The notes: generated by a model not told the origin, from the letters alone. Shown: positions 23,637 to 32,983, numbered from the stretch's first letter. The stretch: 34,246 nucleotides of DNA from Bacteroidaceae bacterium (GCA_017965425.1 JAGCPY010000027.1:1-34246); one strand, 5' to 3'. Program-made: numbers and translations.

Positions 23637-24569
23637 CTATTTCCTGTCAGAGAGCAACATGCCAAGTAGGATGAGGCAGCTGCCCAGGAGGAACCAGCTG
23701 GTGATCTGCTCATGGAGGAGCCACCACGCAAAGAGGATGGTGGTGATGGGATTGAAATAGACCCAGTTGGTTGCGACCACTACGCCCAGCTTGCCTATCA
23801 CCCAGTTCCACATGATGAAGCAGAGCATGGAAGCGACGACGCTCAGAAAGAGCAGATTCCAAAGTACATGGGGTCGCAGGAGGACTTCGAGCGAGGGGAA
23901 GCCTGGCTCGAATATATAATAAGGTATAATGGTGACGAGACCGTAGAAGAATACCTTGCGGGTGATGAAAAGTGTATCGTAGCGTTGTAGAACGGGTTTC
24001 ATCAGCAAGGAATAGAAAGCCCAACAGAGGCACGCTGCCAAAGCCAGCAAATCGCCTTTGGGTGAAAGATGCAACACGAAATGGCCATTGAGCACGACGA
24101 CGGCCATGCCCAGACAAGCAATCAAAGATCCTAAAGCCTGGAGACGTGTGATTTGCTCTGTTTGGCGATACACGATGGCAATGAGCAACATCGCAAAGAG
24201 TGGGCAAGTGCAGACAATGAGCGAGGTGTTGGTGGCAGTGGTGTAGAGCATGGAAGCATTCTCTGTAAGGAAATACATCGAGCCTCCTGTGATGCCCAGC
24301 AAGAGCATCACGAACTCATCAAGCCAAGAATCGGCAAGCAACTTGAAGCGTCGGTCTGCGACCAAGCTGCCAATCAGCATCAGCACGTAGGCAACGATGA
24401 AGCGCAGGGTGAAGATCTGAGCCGGGGAAAGCCCGTTCTGGAGCAGCATCTTTGTGAACACGAACGTACTGCCCCAAATGACGATCGTCAAGAATGCAAG
24501 AAAATGGTATCCAATCTTTGACGGCACGACGTGCCTTAGTTGATGCCTGATATTTAGCGGATGATACAT
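23637..24569 (-). CDS. EamA/DMT-family transporter
   Basis: A 310-residue inner-membrane transporter with two EamA repeats and ten hydrophobic segments. Signature stretches are FLTIVIWGSTFVFTKMLL in the first helix and GVVVATNWVYFNPITTILFAWW in the second repeat (shown here in parts across about 260-285). Family members export amino acids, nucleosides or other metabolites; the substrate is not predictable. It starts 8 nt after the DUF418-DUF4838 gene, so it belongs to the glycan-type cluster by position. Confidence 0.9.
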   Translation of the reverse strand: MYHPLNIRHQLRHVVPSKIGYHFLAFLTIVIWGSTFVFTKMLLQNGLSPAQIFTLRFIVAYVLMLIGSLVADRRFKLLADSWLDEFVMLLLGITGGSMYFLTENASMLYTTATNTSLIVCTCPLFAMLLIAIVYRQTEQITRLQALGSLIACLGMAVVVLNGHFVLHLSPKGDLLALAACLCWAFYSLLMKPVLQRYDTLFITRKVFFYGLVTIIPYYIFEPGFPSLEVLLRPHVLWNLLFLSVVASMLCFIMWNWVIGKLGVVVATNWVYFNPITTILFAWWLLHEQITSWFLLGSCLILLGMLLSDRK

Positions 24570-24577
24570 TGTTTCTC

Positions 24578-27511
24578 TTATTGTTCAAATTCGCGGATGA
24601 AACGCTCTTGCGGATATCCCTCACGGTGCATGGCCTTGTAGAGTTTCATCAAGCGTAGCAGTTCTTGCCAGGTTCCATCGTTGAGAGATTGGGACTTGTG
24701 ACGCATACATTGAAGGTAGAGAGGCTGCATCCTGACACGGTCAACGCGTTGGCGAATCTCATCGCTGTTGGAGGACTGACGTGCTTTTCGGAGAATGTCA
24801 AAAGCTTTTTGAATGAATGCGTCGGAGTAGATTTCGTGATTTTCGCGAATATAGATACCGAAATGTACGTCGGGTTTCACGAGGCTCTGGCAGAGGCGGT
24901 AATAATCCATAATGTGCGGTGCAGCCTCGCGGTAGAAACCTTGACAGAAAATGTTGACGAGGGAATCGACATCTTGATAGGGGTTCCATAACAACTGGTT
25001 GACGGTCCACGCTTTCATCTCGTCGAACTCAGCTCCGGCTGACTGATATTGGGCTTCCTCGAAGACTCCGATGGCTTTGTTTTTGCCAAAGACACGGATG
25101 TTGGGTGCGAGCACCTGAAAGTTTGGCCAAGGAGCGATGTATTGAGCATAATCCACGATGTAGTCCCAGATAAAAAGGTGCGGAGCCAACTGTGCCCAAC
25201 CGCGCAGGTCTCGCATGAATGCTTGGTTCTGAGGACATCCGGCATCCAGCGGATGAGCGAAGCAGCACTCAATGCTACAAAGGCGAATGACGACGTTGTC
25301 GCGTGGCTTGATGCCCGTTGGCGGCTGCCGAGAGTACTGATAAGCGAAGGTTCCGACAAACTTGTCAGGAAATTCTTCCTTGACAGCATCTGCCACCTGA
25401 TTGACGAACCATAATATGATGCCTGAGTGTCCGCCATACTGTTGCTCAATGGCGGCACACTTCTCACATTCGCAGAAGCGAAAGTTGTCGTTTTGCGAAA
25501 GACTGTAGATGCGGTAAGCGGGATTCTCTCGGATCCGTTGTTTCAGCCGTGTCTTACAGAGTTGCAGCACATCGGGGTTTGAGAGGCATAACTGACCATA
25601 GCCATTGTATCGTTGTCCGTCTCGGAGGCAGAAGTATTCGGGATGAGTGGCAAAAAACTCATTGGCAGGAACGAGCCAGTCCATGGTGTGAGCGCCATAG
25701 TAGGCCTCGATGTTGCCGTAGTCGTTGGTGACTGGATCCCATTTTGTATTCTCGCGAGTGTGTGCGCTCCATTCTGGTGCGCCTCCAGCCACGTAGTAGT
25801 TACTATAGCGGTAGGCGATGAAGGGGTGTTCGGTGTGATTGAGTCGGGGTAGTTTGTAACGCTTTAGCTGAGGAATGACGGTACATTTGGGGGTGAACCA
25901 ATGGATGCCGAGTTCGCGTTCAAGGAAAGTGAATACACCGTACATGGTGCCTCGCTGAGCTCCTCCCCAGATCAGAAGGTCGTGCCCGACAGTGCGGTAG
26001 GTGAAACTCTCATCATTGGCTTCAGGCTGGCGTGAATTGGTCAGAGCAGAAACGCGCTCGTTGAAACCGATGATGATGGATGGGGTTGTGGTGTGGAGAT
26101 CGGAAGTGATGGGCAGATGAACACCGCTGACCTGATGGATGTAGTGCTGTAACTCTCTTGCTGCAGTTTGTTCGGAGGCAGAGGCTTCTGGGTGTAGGAC
26201 GATGCTATAGTTGCTTTTTCCGTTGCGGAAGAGCCAGTCGGCAGGATATGCCGAGAGGGGGAGGAAAAATGGTACTAATTTGAGAATCTTGAAGTACCGA
26301 CCGTAAGTACAGATGCGCCAGAACCATTCCAAAGGCCCAAAAAGAAAGTGGGAAAGCCAAAGGCGACTAAAGAATATCTGCAGAAGGAAAACCGCCAAGG
26401 CAGTAAGCAGGATGTAGATAAGGCCGAAGCTTGTTCCGAGACCGAAACCAAGACCATAGAAGAGGAGGATGCCGATTAGGGACTGTAGGATGTAATTGGT
26501 CAAGGCCATGCGTCCAGGTGCGGCCATAAGGGTGAAGACAGAGGTTGGACGTTGTCGCTCACCTTTTTTGGTAAAGAGCAGACAGAAGGCGGCCACATAA
26601 CAGAATGCCAACGGGATGACGCTGAATGCGTAGAGGATGGAATGGATTGTGAGTCCCCACGGTCGCCCGTGTGTGGCACTGAAGGCATAGAGAGCGGAGA
26701 GGAAGAGGGCTGGCAAGGTTGCACAACGTAGGAAACGAGACAGGGGCAGGTCTGTGAGACGGGCAAAAAGACGGTGCTTGCCGATGAGATAACCGACGAT
26801 AAAAAGAGCCAGCACTTTAGGAAGGCGATGGCCTGACACGAACTCCCAGAGGCGTTCGTAGGCTCCTTGACAGAGGAAAGCAAACATTTGAGGATAGGTC
26901 TCTGCATCGCGCAACCACGTGGCGAAGTTCTCTTCCGAGATGCCGCGTTCTGCCGCTTCGTCCCACCAAGCGGCGTGGAACGGAGCGGCAAAGTCGATGG
27001 CGAAGAACGCTGTGAGGACATCAAACCCAATTGGCAGGAAGATGAGGATGACAGCCAACCAGGACAAAGTTCGGTCTGAGCATGATACGAAGAGCGTGAG
27101 CAACAAGCCGGCAATGGCATATAGCAGGAGGATGTCGCCGCTCCAGATAAAGAACAGATGGATCGCACCAAAGAGCATCAACAAGAGCATCCGCCGAAGG
27201 AAACGCCCACGGCTGTGACGAGCCAGGAAAAGCGAGAAACCGATGCCGAAGAGAAGGGAGAAGATGGTGTAGAACTTGCCATCAACAAACATGTAAAGCA
27301 GGAAATAGAGAACACCATCAACCTCTGCCGTGGGCAGCTGTGACTGCTCCTCTGTCGTGAGGAACGTCCACAAGCCGAACTCGGGGAAGTTGGCCAGAAC
27401 AATGCCTAAGAGCGCGAAGCCGCGCAATGCATCAAGCACGAGGTATCGGTCACGCCCCGTCGTAGGACCGTCTGATGAGGTCGGTGTACTGCTCGGTGGA
27501 ATTCCTTTCAT
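24578..27511 (-). CDS. DUF418 (YeiB-like) membrane protein fused to DUF4838 domain
   Basis: A 977-residue fusion. Residues about 20-405 are a complete DUF418/YeiB-like membrane domain: it opens RYLVLDALRGFALLGIVLAN, has about ten helices, APGRMALTNYILQS, and ends GPLEWFWRICTYGRYF, the usual end of stand-alone DUF418 proteins. Residues 408-424 (KILKLVPFFLPLSAYPA) look like a bacterial signal peptide without its Met. Residues about 430-977 are a secreted-type DUF4838 protein with an alpha-glucuronidase N-terminal-like subdomain (SEQTAARELQHYIHQVSG, YGVFTFLERELGIHWFTP) and SLSQNDNFRFCECEKCAAIE. So two ancestral genes appear joined in one frame, tethering a putative carbohydrate-active domain to the membrane. 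No stop or start separates them. Catalytic activity is not established for DUF4838. Confidence 0.9.
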   Translation of the reverse strand: MKGIPPSSTPTSSDGPTTGRDRYLVLDALRGFALLGIVLANFPEFGLWTFLTTEEQSQLPTAEVDGVLYFLLYMFVDGKFYTIFSLLFGIGFSLFLARHSRGRFLRRMLLLMLFGAIHLFFIWSGDILLLYAIAGLLLTLFVSCSDRTLSWLAVILIFLPIGFDVLTAFFAIDFAAPFHAAWWDEAAERGISEENFATWLRDAETYPQMFAFLCQGAYERLWEFVSGHRLPKVLALFIVGYLIGKHRLFARLTDLPLSRFLRCATLPALFLSALYAFSATHGRPWGLTIHSILYAFSVIPLAFCYVAAFCLLFTKKGERQRPTSVFTLMAAPGRMALTNYILQSLIGILLFYGLGFGLGTSFGLIYILLTALAVFLLQIFFSRLWLSHFLFGPLEWFWRICTYGRYFKILKLVPFFLPLSAYPADWLFRNGKSNYSIVLHPEASASEQTAARELQHYIHQVSGVHLPITSDLHTTTPSIIIGFNERVSALTNSRQPEANDESFTYRTVGHDLLIWGGAQRGTMYGVFTFLERELGIHWFTPKCTVIPQLKRYKLPRLNHTEHPFIAYRYSNYYVAGGAPEWSAHTRENTKWDPVTNDYGNIEAYYGAHTMDWLVPANEFFATHPEYFCLRDGQRYNGYGQLCLSNPDVLQLCKTRLKQRIRENPAYRIYSLSQNDNFRFCECEKCAAIEQQYGGHSGIILWFVNQVADAVKEEFPDKFVGTFAYQYSRQPPTGIKPRDNVVIRLCSIECCFAHPLDAGCPQNQAFMRDLRGWAQLAPHLFIWDYIVDYAQYIAPWPNFQVLAPNIRVFGKNKAIGVFEEAQYQSAGAEFDEMKAWTVNQLLWNPYQDVDSLVNIFCQGFYREAAPHIMDYYRLCQSLVKPDVHFGIYIRENHEIYSDAFIQKAFDILRKARQSSNSDEIRQRVDRVRMQPLYLQCMRHKSQSLNDGTWQELLRLMKLYKAMHREGYPQERFIREFEQ

Positions 27512-27543
27512 GCTAATTTAATGATGTTGAACAATCATTCTAT

Positions 27544-29907
27544 CTAATACCATTTCCCAACGTCCGTGCTCGACGGTTTCCCCGTCGAGTCTCCAGCCTG
27601 CGTCTTCAATTTAATTTCTGCTGCTTTCAGTCCTTTTCCCTGAACGCTGACCGTCACTGTTCCTTTTTTCCCTGTGCTCCTGACAACCAACAAAGCACGG
27701 CCTTTCCATGCCCTGTGCCTATTGTCCGTCAAACGGTCACAGTCTTTGATGTCTGCATTGCCAAAGGCCACCATAGATGCCGGACCGGTGACTGTCGCGG
27801 TCAGTTCATCAGCTGCGTTAGGGTTCAGACAGCCTTTTGCATCTGTCAGTTCCACAGTGATGAACGCCAAATCTTGTCCATCAGCACACAAGGTAGTACG
27901 GTCGGCGCTTAGACGAATGGACTTCGGGGCGCTGGCCGTTTTTAGGACCACATGTTCCCCTCCTGCCTCGGCACGTAGCGTGCCTGCCTGATAAGGTAAT
28001 GTGAAAAGTGCCTTGCATTCTTTCACCAGCTCCTCACCGATAAGATGGTCGTTCAGGAATAGCTGCACTTTCGGAGCCCGTGTATAGACCTCTACCTGGA
28101 TGGGTTTACCTTCATGACCTGGCCACGTCCAGCTCTCGAAAGTCGGCCATGTTCCCCACATGGTCGTCTTTATGACTCCATTGTAGCCGTCCGGCTCTCT
28201 GACAGCCATATACAGCGGTTCTGTCTTGAGCCCCCAAAGCAGGGAACGGTAGTGACTGATAGGCTTGCGCATCCCAATAAGGTCGATGTCACCGCAGTAA
28301 GAAGCGTGCCAGGGGAATAGCGGTTGCACCCAGTGTTCGCCCGGCGTATCGCCCTCATAATACCAACGCCCTATGCCCGACTCACCCAGGTAGTCCATCG
28401 CCGTCCAGACGAAATCGCCAATGACGTATGCATTCTCCGCCACCTTCCGATGATTCTGCCAGGCATCACGCGGGTAGCTCTCTGTCTGCATCATGACGCG
28501 ATGTGGCACACGAGCGTGGTCGCTCTGTGACTTATGAATCATGTAATTGTATCCAACAATGTCATGCTCTGCAGCCAAGGGGTCATAGATATCCCAGTCG
28601 CTGTCCCATGCACAAAGAGCCGAGGTTACCGGACGATGCTGACCGTCAAGCTCGCGGCACAGCGTGGCGAGCTGATGCGCCGTCTTCACCACTTCAATCT
28701 TCTTACGCTCGATTACCTCGTTTCCTGTGCTCCAGCAAAAGACAGAGGGATGATTCCGGTCTCGCAACACCATCGCACGCACATCTTCCTCCCACCAGCG
28801 GTCAATCAGCGTTGAGTAGTCGTGATCGTTCTTCTTCTCACGCCAACCGTCGAAGACCTCGTCTATGACCAACATGCCCAGTTCGTCGCAAGCTCGCAGG
28901 AAAGCCTCTGACGGAGGATTATGCGACGTACGCACAGCATTGAAACCGGCCTCCTTCAACAGCTTCACCCTGCGGTATTCAGCGGCGTCAAAGGCCGCTG
29001 CACCGAGAATGCCGTTGTCGTGGTGAACACAGCCGCCATTGAGCACAATCGGCTGGCCGTTCAACAATAATCCTTTCTCCGCAGAGTACTCGATACTGCG
29101 GATGCCGAAGGTAACGGGCAGCCTGTCGCCCTCCGCCTCTATCGTGGTCGTGTAAAGGTATGGATCGTCTGGCGACCAGAGCCGTGGATTTTCAATACGA
29201 AGCGTCTTCTCGATGGGCTTGCGCAATCCATCCTCCACCACAACCTCCGCTTCGATATGCACCGTTTCCCCGTGACTGTGCTCGACGGTTTCCCCGTCGA
29301 GTTTCCTGCCTGAGTCTTTATTTGTCTGCATATCCCGCGTAGTCACCCGCACGCTCCACTCATCAATGTATCTCCGACCCGTCGTCAGCAACCATACATG
29401 ACGATAGATTCCCGAACCACTGTACCATCGGCAATTCTTCTGACGAGAGTTATCCACACACACTTCCACCACGTTGTTACCCTTCTTGATGAAAGGCGTC
29501 ATATCCACGAAAAACGATGAATAGCCGTAAGGATGACCACCTGCCCGATGGCCGTTCACATAAACGTCGGAATTCATATATACACCTTCGAAATACAGAC
29601 GCATCACCTTTCCATTTTCCATACCCGCGTCTTTCAGACCTTCCTCAAACGCCAAGCTCTCCACATAAAACGTCTTACGATACCACCCCCTGCCCGTCGG
29701 CAAATAGGCACCATCATTGCCAGCAGGAGCCTCCTTGTCAAACACGCCTTCAATGCTCCAGTCATGCGGCAGGCTGACTGGCCTCCACTCAATACTGTCT
29801 AAAGAGAAGCTCCAATCCGCATCGAAGAGTTGCTTGCGAACTGGCGTGGCAGCTTGAATGGCAACTGACAAGGCGAGAAATAAAAAGGGTGAGAATAGCT
29901 TTTTCAT
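27544..29907 (-). CDS. Glycoside hydrolase family 2 protein (beta-galactosidase-like)
   Basis: A 787-residue secreted GH2 enzyme. A signal peptide (1-19, LFSPFLFLALSVAIQA) precedes the sugar-binding jelly roll (about 25-185), an Ig-like domain, and the TIM barrel with HNPPSEAFLRACDELGMLVIDE and WSTGNEVIERKK (acid/base Glu). QTESYP is the likely nucleophile Glu. DUF4982-type and Ig-like C-terminal domains follow, as in many Bacteroidetes beta-galactosidases. The start ATG overlaps the gpx stop (ATGA). Two copies of a 25-bp palindrome interrupt the gene at about residues 202-210 and near the last 15 codons. The second Ig-like region around 200-235 looks shorter than usual. Substrate is uncertain among beta-galactosides, glucuronides and mannosides. 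Confidence 0.92.
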   Translation of the reverse strand: MKKLFSPFLFLALSVAIQAATPVRKQLFDADWSFSLDSIEWRPVSLPHDWSIEGVFDKEAPAGNDGAYLPTGRGWYRKTFYVESLAFEEGLKDAGMENGKVMRLYFEGVYMNSDVYVNGHRAGGHPYGYSSFFVDMTPFIKKGNNVVEVCVDNSRQKNCRWYSGSGIYRHVWLLTTGRRYIDEWSVRVTTRDMQTNKDSGRKLDGETVEHSHGETVHIEAEVVVEDGLRKPIEKTLRIENPRLWSPDDPYLYTTTIEAEGDRLPVTFGIRSIEYSAEKGLLLNGQPIVLNGGCVHHDNGILGAAAFDAAEYRRVKLLKEAGFNAVRTSHNPPSEAFLRACDELGMLVIDEVFDGWREKKNDHDYSTLIDRWWEEDVRAMVLRDRNHPSVFCWSTGNEVIERKKIEVVKTAHQLATLCRELDGQHRPVTSALCAWDSDWDIYDPLAAEHDIVGYNYMIHKSQSDHARVPHRVMMQTESYPRDAWQNHRKVAENAYVIGDFVWTAMDYLGESGIGRWYYEGDTPGEHWVQPLFPWHASYCGDIDLIGMRKPISHYRSLLWGLKTEPLYMAVREPDGYNGVIKTTMWGTWPTFESWTWPGHEGKPIQVEVYTRAPKVQLFLNDHLIGEELVKECKALFTLPYQAGTLRAEAGGEHVVLKTASAPKSIRLSADRTTLCADGQDLAFITVELTDAKGCLNPNAADELTATVTGPASMVAFGNADIKDCDRLTDNRHRAWKGRALLVVRSTGKKGTVTVSVQGKGLKAAEIKLKTQAGDSTGKPSSTDVGKWY
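27566..27590. repeat. Intragenic 25-bp palindromic repeat, copy 1
   Basis: Contains CTCGACGG and CCGTCGAG arms around a short centre. It lies at the very 3' end of the GH2 gene and is read as about STGKPSST in the tail before the stop. An identical 25-mer occurs at 29278-29302. Confidence 0.85.
29278..29302. repeat. Intragenic 25-bp palindromic repeat, copy 2
   Basis: Identical to the 25-mer at 27566-27590 and with partly similar flanks (GCCTG-N-GTCTT follows in both), but here it is read in another frame as about LDGETVEH. A degenerate half copy follows immediately on the coding strand, giving a second GETV. It sits in the linker between the jelly roll and the Ig-like domain. Confidence 0.85.
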
Positions 29908-30446
29908 AACATGCCCTCTATGTCCTTCTCAAAATCCTTTGGTTCAGTGGTGGGGGCATAGCGTTTAATGGTCTTCCCATCCTTGGAAATCAAGAATTTC
30001 GTAAAGTTCCATTGGATGTCGCTATCCTTCTCCACACTATTGCTGATGGTCTTGAAGAGGGCTTTCGCGGCTTTAGCCTTCAACCCTTTATACTCCTCGG
30101 TCGGTGCTTGTGCTTTCAGATACTCGAAGATGGGGTCGGCTGCGGGGCCGTTCACATCGATTTTCTTCATTATCTGGAAGGTCACGCCATAGTTCAACTG
30201 ACAGAATTCCTCAATCTGGCCGTCTGTGCCGGGATCCTGCTCCTTGAACTGATTGCAGGGGAATCCGATGACGACAAGTCCTTTGTCCTTATATTTCTGG
30301 TTCAACGCTTCCAGCCCTGCGAATTGAGGCGTGAAGCCACATTTACTGGCGGTGTTGACAATCAACAAAACCTTACCTTCAAACTGTGAGAAATCAAGTT
30401 CCTTTCCCTTGCTCGTCAGAGCTTTAAAATCAAAAATGTTTTCCAT
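29904..30446 (-). CDS. Glutathione peroxidase family protein (Cys type)
   Basis: A 180-residue thiol peroxidase of the GPx family, reducing peroxides in the cytoplasm, probably with thioredoxin as donor as in most bacterial Cys-GPx. The catalytic tetrad is visible: Cys36 in NTASKCGFTPQF, Gln66 in GFPCNQFKEQDPG, Trp146 and Asn147 in WNFTKFLI. A second Cys in the 60-75 region and one in FCQLNY could resolve the sulfenate. No signal peptide. It overlaps GH97 by 17 nt upstream and GH2 by 4 nt downstream, so it is translated as part of the glycosidase operon, an unusual setting. Confidence 0.95.
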   Translation of the reverse strand: MENIFDFKALTSKGKELDFSQFEGKVLLIVNTASKCGFTPQFAGLEALNQKYKDKGLVVIGFPCNQFKEQDPGTDGQIEEFCQLNYGVTFQIMKKIDVNGPAADPIFEYLKAQAPTEEYKGLKAKAAKALFKTISNSVEKDSDIQWNFTKFLISKDGKTIKRYAPTTEPKDFEKDIEGML

Positions 30447-32958
30447 AAAATAAAAATGTTTGGTTATTATTGCGGTTTATATAAATGCCTTTTGAACGTG
30501 GGTTCGACAGCTTGCGGCCATCGAGTGTATAGAATGCATGGGACTCAGAAGTGCCGGGAATCCTGTTGAACTTGACTTCCTGAATCTGCGTCTCTTCTTC
30601 CTCATTGGGAAGACGGTGGATGGTGATGCGGTCGAAATTCGGTGCCCAGAGGTCATCGAACGACTGAATGGTGATGGTGTTCTGCCTTCCAGCCTTCAAA
30701 GAGACTGGTATCATCTTCCAACTCATGCCCTCTGGATTCCAAGTGCTGGTGCAGTCGCCATTATCTCGGAAAATGATGGTGTCTCCCACCTGTTGGTCAT
30801 TCACCAGAAGCTTGGCCGTTCGAGTGCCGGCTGTGATGAAATAAAGGGTCAGCAAGTAAAGACCTGTGCTTTCAACGTTGATGCGGTTGAATTGCAGCTT
30901 CCCACCCAAGCCAAGATCGCCCACGAAACCTCCTCCTGAGGCATGAAGAGACGAGTAGGACTTGCGAGTCGCCTTTCCCGTGAGGGTGTTGGCACCTGCC
31001 TCGGCCTCGTAAGTGATTCGTTCCAAGGGGGCATCGAGATTGTCATCTGGCGAAATCTGCATGAGGAAGCCGCCTTCACTGAGCTCCTTGATGCTAAGTG
31101 AACTGCCTTTCTTTACTTCACGTTTGTCGAACTTCAGGTCACTGCGACAGGAACCGTCTCGATAGAGATAAGCGGTGTATGTGATTCCCTCTTCCAGAAA
31201 GTCCAATTTCAACCTACAAGTGCGTTCCCCCACGCTAATGCCCGACACCCACCAATCGCCGCCTTTTCTTCGGGCTATGGTAGCGTATGATGCCGGATCT
31301 CCTTCCAGCAGTAGGCTCTCGTCCCACGCTGCGGGCAGACGCTTCATGATATCGCGACCTATGAAATAACGCAGGTTCTCGGGACTCTCTGCAATGTGTA
31401 CAATGCCGCTCTCGAAAGCCGTCAGCAAGGCCATGTGGTGTCCTTGACTACGCTGGGTGAGGAGGCTTCCACGCCAAGTGGCTACATCGCCTGGAGTAAA
31501 ATCCATCGCACCTACCACATTACGCGTGAAAAGGACATCAAGATGGTGCCGTGCATCGTTGAGCTGGGGGTTCCAGAATTGCTGTTCGCCGCCATAGATG
31601 CCTTCCTGAGTCATCAAGTGGGGATAAGTGCGGCGAAGACCTGAAGGACGTGTACAACCGTGCAGGTTCACCATCATCTGGTATTTGGCGGCCGTCTTGT
31701 AGAGATTCTCCATGCGGGTCATCGTCTCCTTTGAATCGTCTTCCCAAAAATCGACCTTGATGCCTCTGATTCCCCATGCCCTCCATCTACGCAGCGTGGC
31801 ATCCATATTATCGTTCGAGAAATCCTGATTATAAGTGAGATTGCCGTGCTGCCACAGCAGGCATTGCACGCCTTTCTCCTTGGCCTGATCGGTGAAGCCG
31901 GGAAACCACGACGAACTCCAACCTGCATCGATGAGATAATAGGGCCAACCCATGTCGGCAGCCAGCTCACAATGTGCCCATTCGCCTGCTCGAAGGCCAC
32001 CGTATGCATCCTGAACTTCACGCTTGCCGCCGTCTGAACCTCCCCAATACCACGCCGCCACACCGGGTTGAATCCAGTCGAGGTCGGTGATGGCGGTCGG
32101 AGGACAGAGATTCTCGGTCATCGTCGTCTCGAAGATGGTCTTGATGGAACCGCAAACGGCCATCCTCCACGGAGTGTAGGCGGGCAAGGTGCACGAGATG
32201 CGGTGGGCCTTGTCCGTGGCATAATCCTTCGTCGAACCCGTCCAACTAAAAGAGAACTCGCCTTCCTGCTGCTCTGCCTTCATCAACGAAGTGCAGAAGA
32301 AACCACGATTGTCGGCTTCGGAAATGAGCATATAGTCCTTGCCATTAAAAAGCAGCGTGGGTGTGTTATAACGTGCATCACCTGTCGTAGTGAGCGTCGT
32401 CCAGTCGGTATATGTCGTATAGAGACCTTCGTAGGGATAGTTAGGGTCATTGCCGCCCGAATTTCCTAAAAAACGACACGCCGTGCAGCTCTTCAGGTTA
32501 GCTACGCGAAGGCGACTGGCTTCGGCGGTAAAGGCTGCCGACGTGTGACCGCCCTCTCGGGGTATCACATACCGGAAAGCAAAACCATCGTCGTAAAGAC
32601 GAAACAGGACATTCAGCTTCCAAGTGTCTTTTTGGGTTTCCACGGAAAGTGTGTTGCAGCAATCCCTGTACTGGCTGCGCTTGCCTACGGGCAACCAATA
32701 GGCATCGTCAACGGAGCCTTTCTCTACCTCCAAAAGCTCCAAACCCGATGTCAGGTCAATGGAGGAAAGTTTCAAACCCAAGGGGGATTCTTCGACAAGA
32801 ACCCTGTCATCACGGCTCACGATATAACTCAGTCTGCCGTCCACCATACGCACAAGGACCTCCAGATGACCATCTGGAGAACTAACGCTAAAGTCTTCCG
32901 ACCTGACCAACAACGTCTGGAGCAACAAAGCACAACAACAAAAAATCCTTATGCGCAT
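30430..32958 (-). CDS. Glycoside hydrolase family 97 protein, retaining-type
   Basis: An 842-residue secreted GH97 enzyme. A signal peptide (1-20) precedes the N-terminal beta-super-sandwich (about 23-270), the TIM barrel (PGVAAWYWGG, YYLIDAGW, GIKVDFWEDD) and a C-terminal beta domain. Asp403 in KVDFW fits the nucleophile of the retaining alpha-galactosidase branch, and Glu452 in TQEGIYGGEQ fits the acid/base; the inverting alpha-glucosidase branch uses Glu instead. A CBM6/35-like domain follows (about 645-780, YEAEAGANTLTG, GGGFVGDLG), ending with a secretion-type tail FYTLDGRKLSNPRSKGIYI. The last codons overlap the gpx start. Alpha-galactosidase activity is the best guess. Confidence 0.92.
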   Translation of the reverse strand: MRIRIFCCCALLLQTLLVRSEDFSVSSPDGHLEVLVRMVDGRLSYIVSRDDRVLVEESPLGLKLSSIDLTSGLELLEVEKGSVDDAYWLPVGKRSQYRDCCNTLSVETQKDTWKLNVLFRLYDDGFAFRYVIPREGGHTSAAFTAEASRLRVANLKSCTACRFLGNSGGNDPNYPYEGLYTTYTDWTTLTTTGDARYNTPTLLFNGKDYMLISEADNRGFFCTSLMKAEQQEGEFSFSWTGSTKDYATDKAHRISCTLPAYTPWRMAVCGSIKTIFETTMTENLCPPTAITDLDWIQPGVAAWYWGGSDGGKREVQDAYGGLRAGEWAHCELAADMGWPYYLIDAGWSSSWFPGFTDQAKEKGVQCLLWQHGNLTYNQDFSNDNMDATLRRWRAWGIRGIKVDFWEDDSKETMTRMENLYKTAAKYQMMVNLHGCTRPSGLRRTYPHLMTQEGIYGGEQQFWNPQLNDARHHLDVLFTRNVVGAMDFTPGDVATWRGSLLTQRSQGHHMALLTAFESGIVHIAESPENLRYFIGRDIMKRLPAAWDESLLLEGDPASYATIARRKGGDWWVSGISVGERTCRLKLDFLEEGITYTAYLYRDGSCRSDLKFDKREVKKGSSLSIKELSEGGFLMQISPDDNLDAPLERITYEAEAGANTLTGKATRKSYSSLHASGGGFVGDLGLGGKLQFNRINVESTGLYLLTLYFITAGTRTAKLLVNDQQVGDTIIFRDNGDCTSTWNPEGMSWKMIPVSLKAGRQNTITIQSFDDLWAPNFDRITIHRLPNEEEETQIQEVKFNRIPGTSESHAFYTLDGRKLSNPRSKGIYINRNNNQTFLFYGKHF

Positions 32959-32983
32959 AGAATACCTCCTTTACTCCATTCTC

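Noticed and set aside
29904-30446. Selenocysteine in the glutathione peroxidase
   Set aside because: The catalytic position is an ordinary Cys codon and no in-frame TGA is present.
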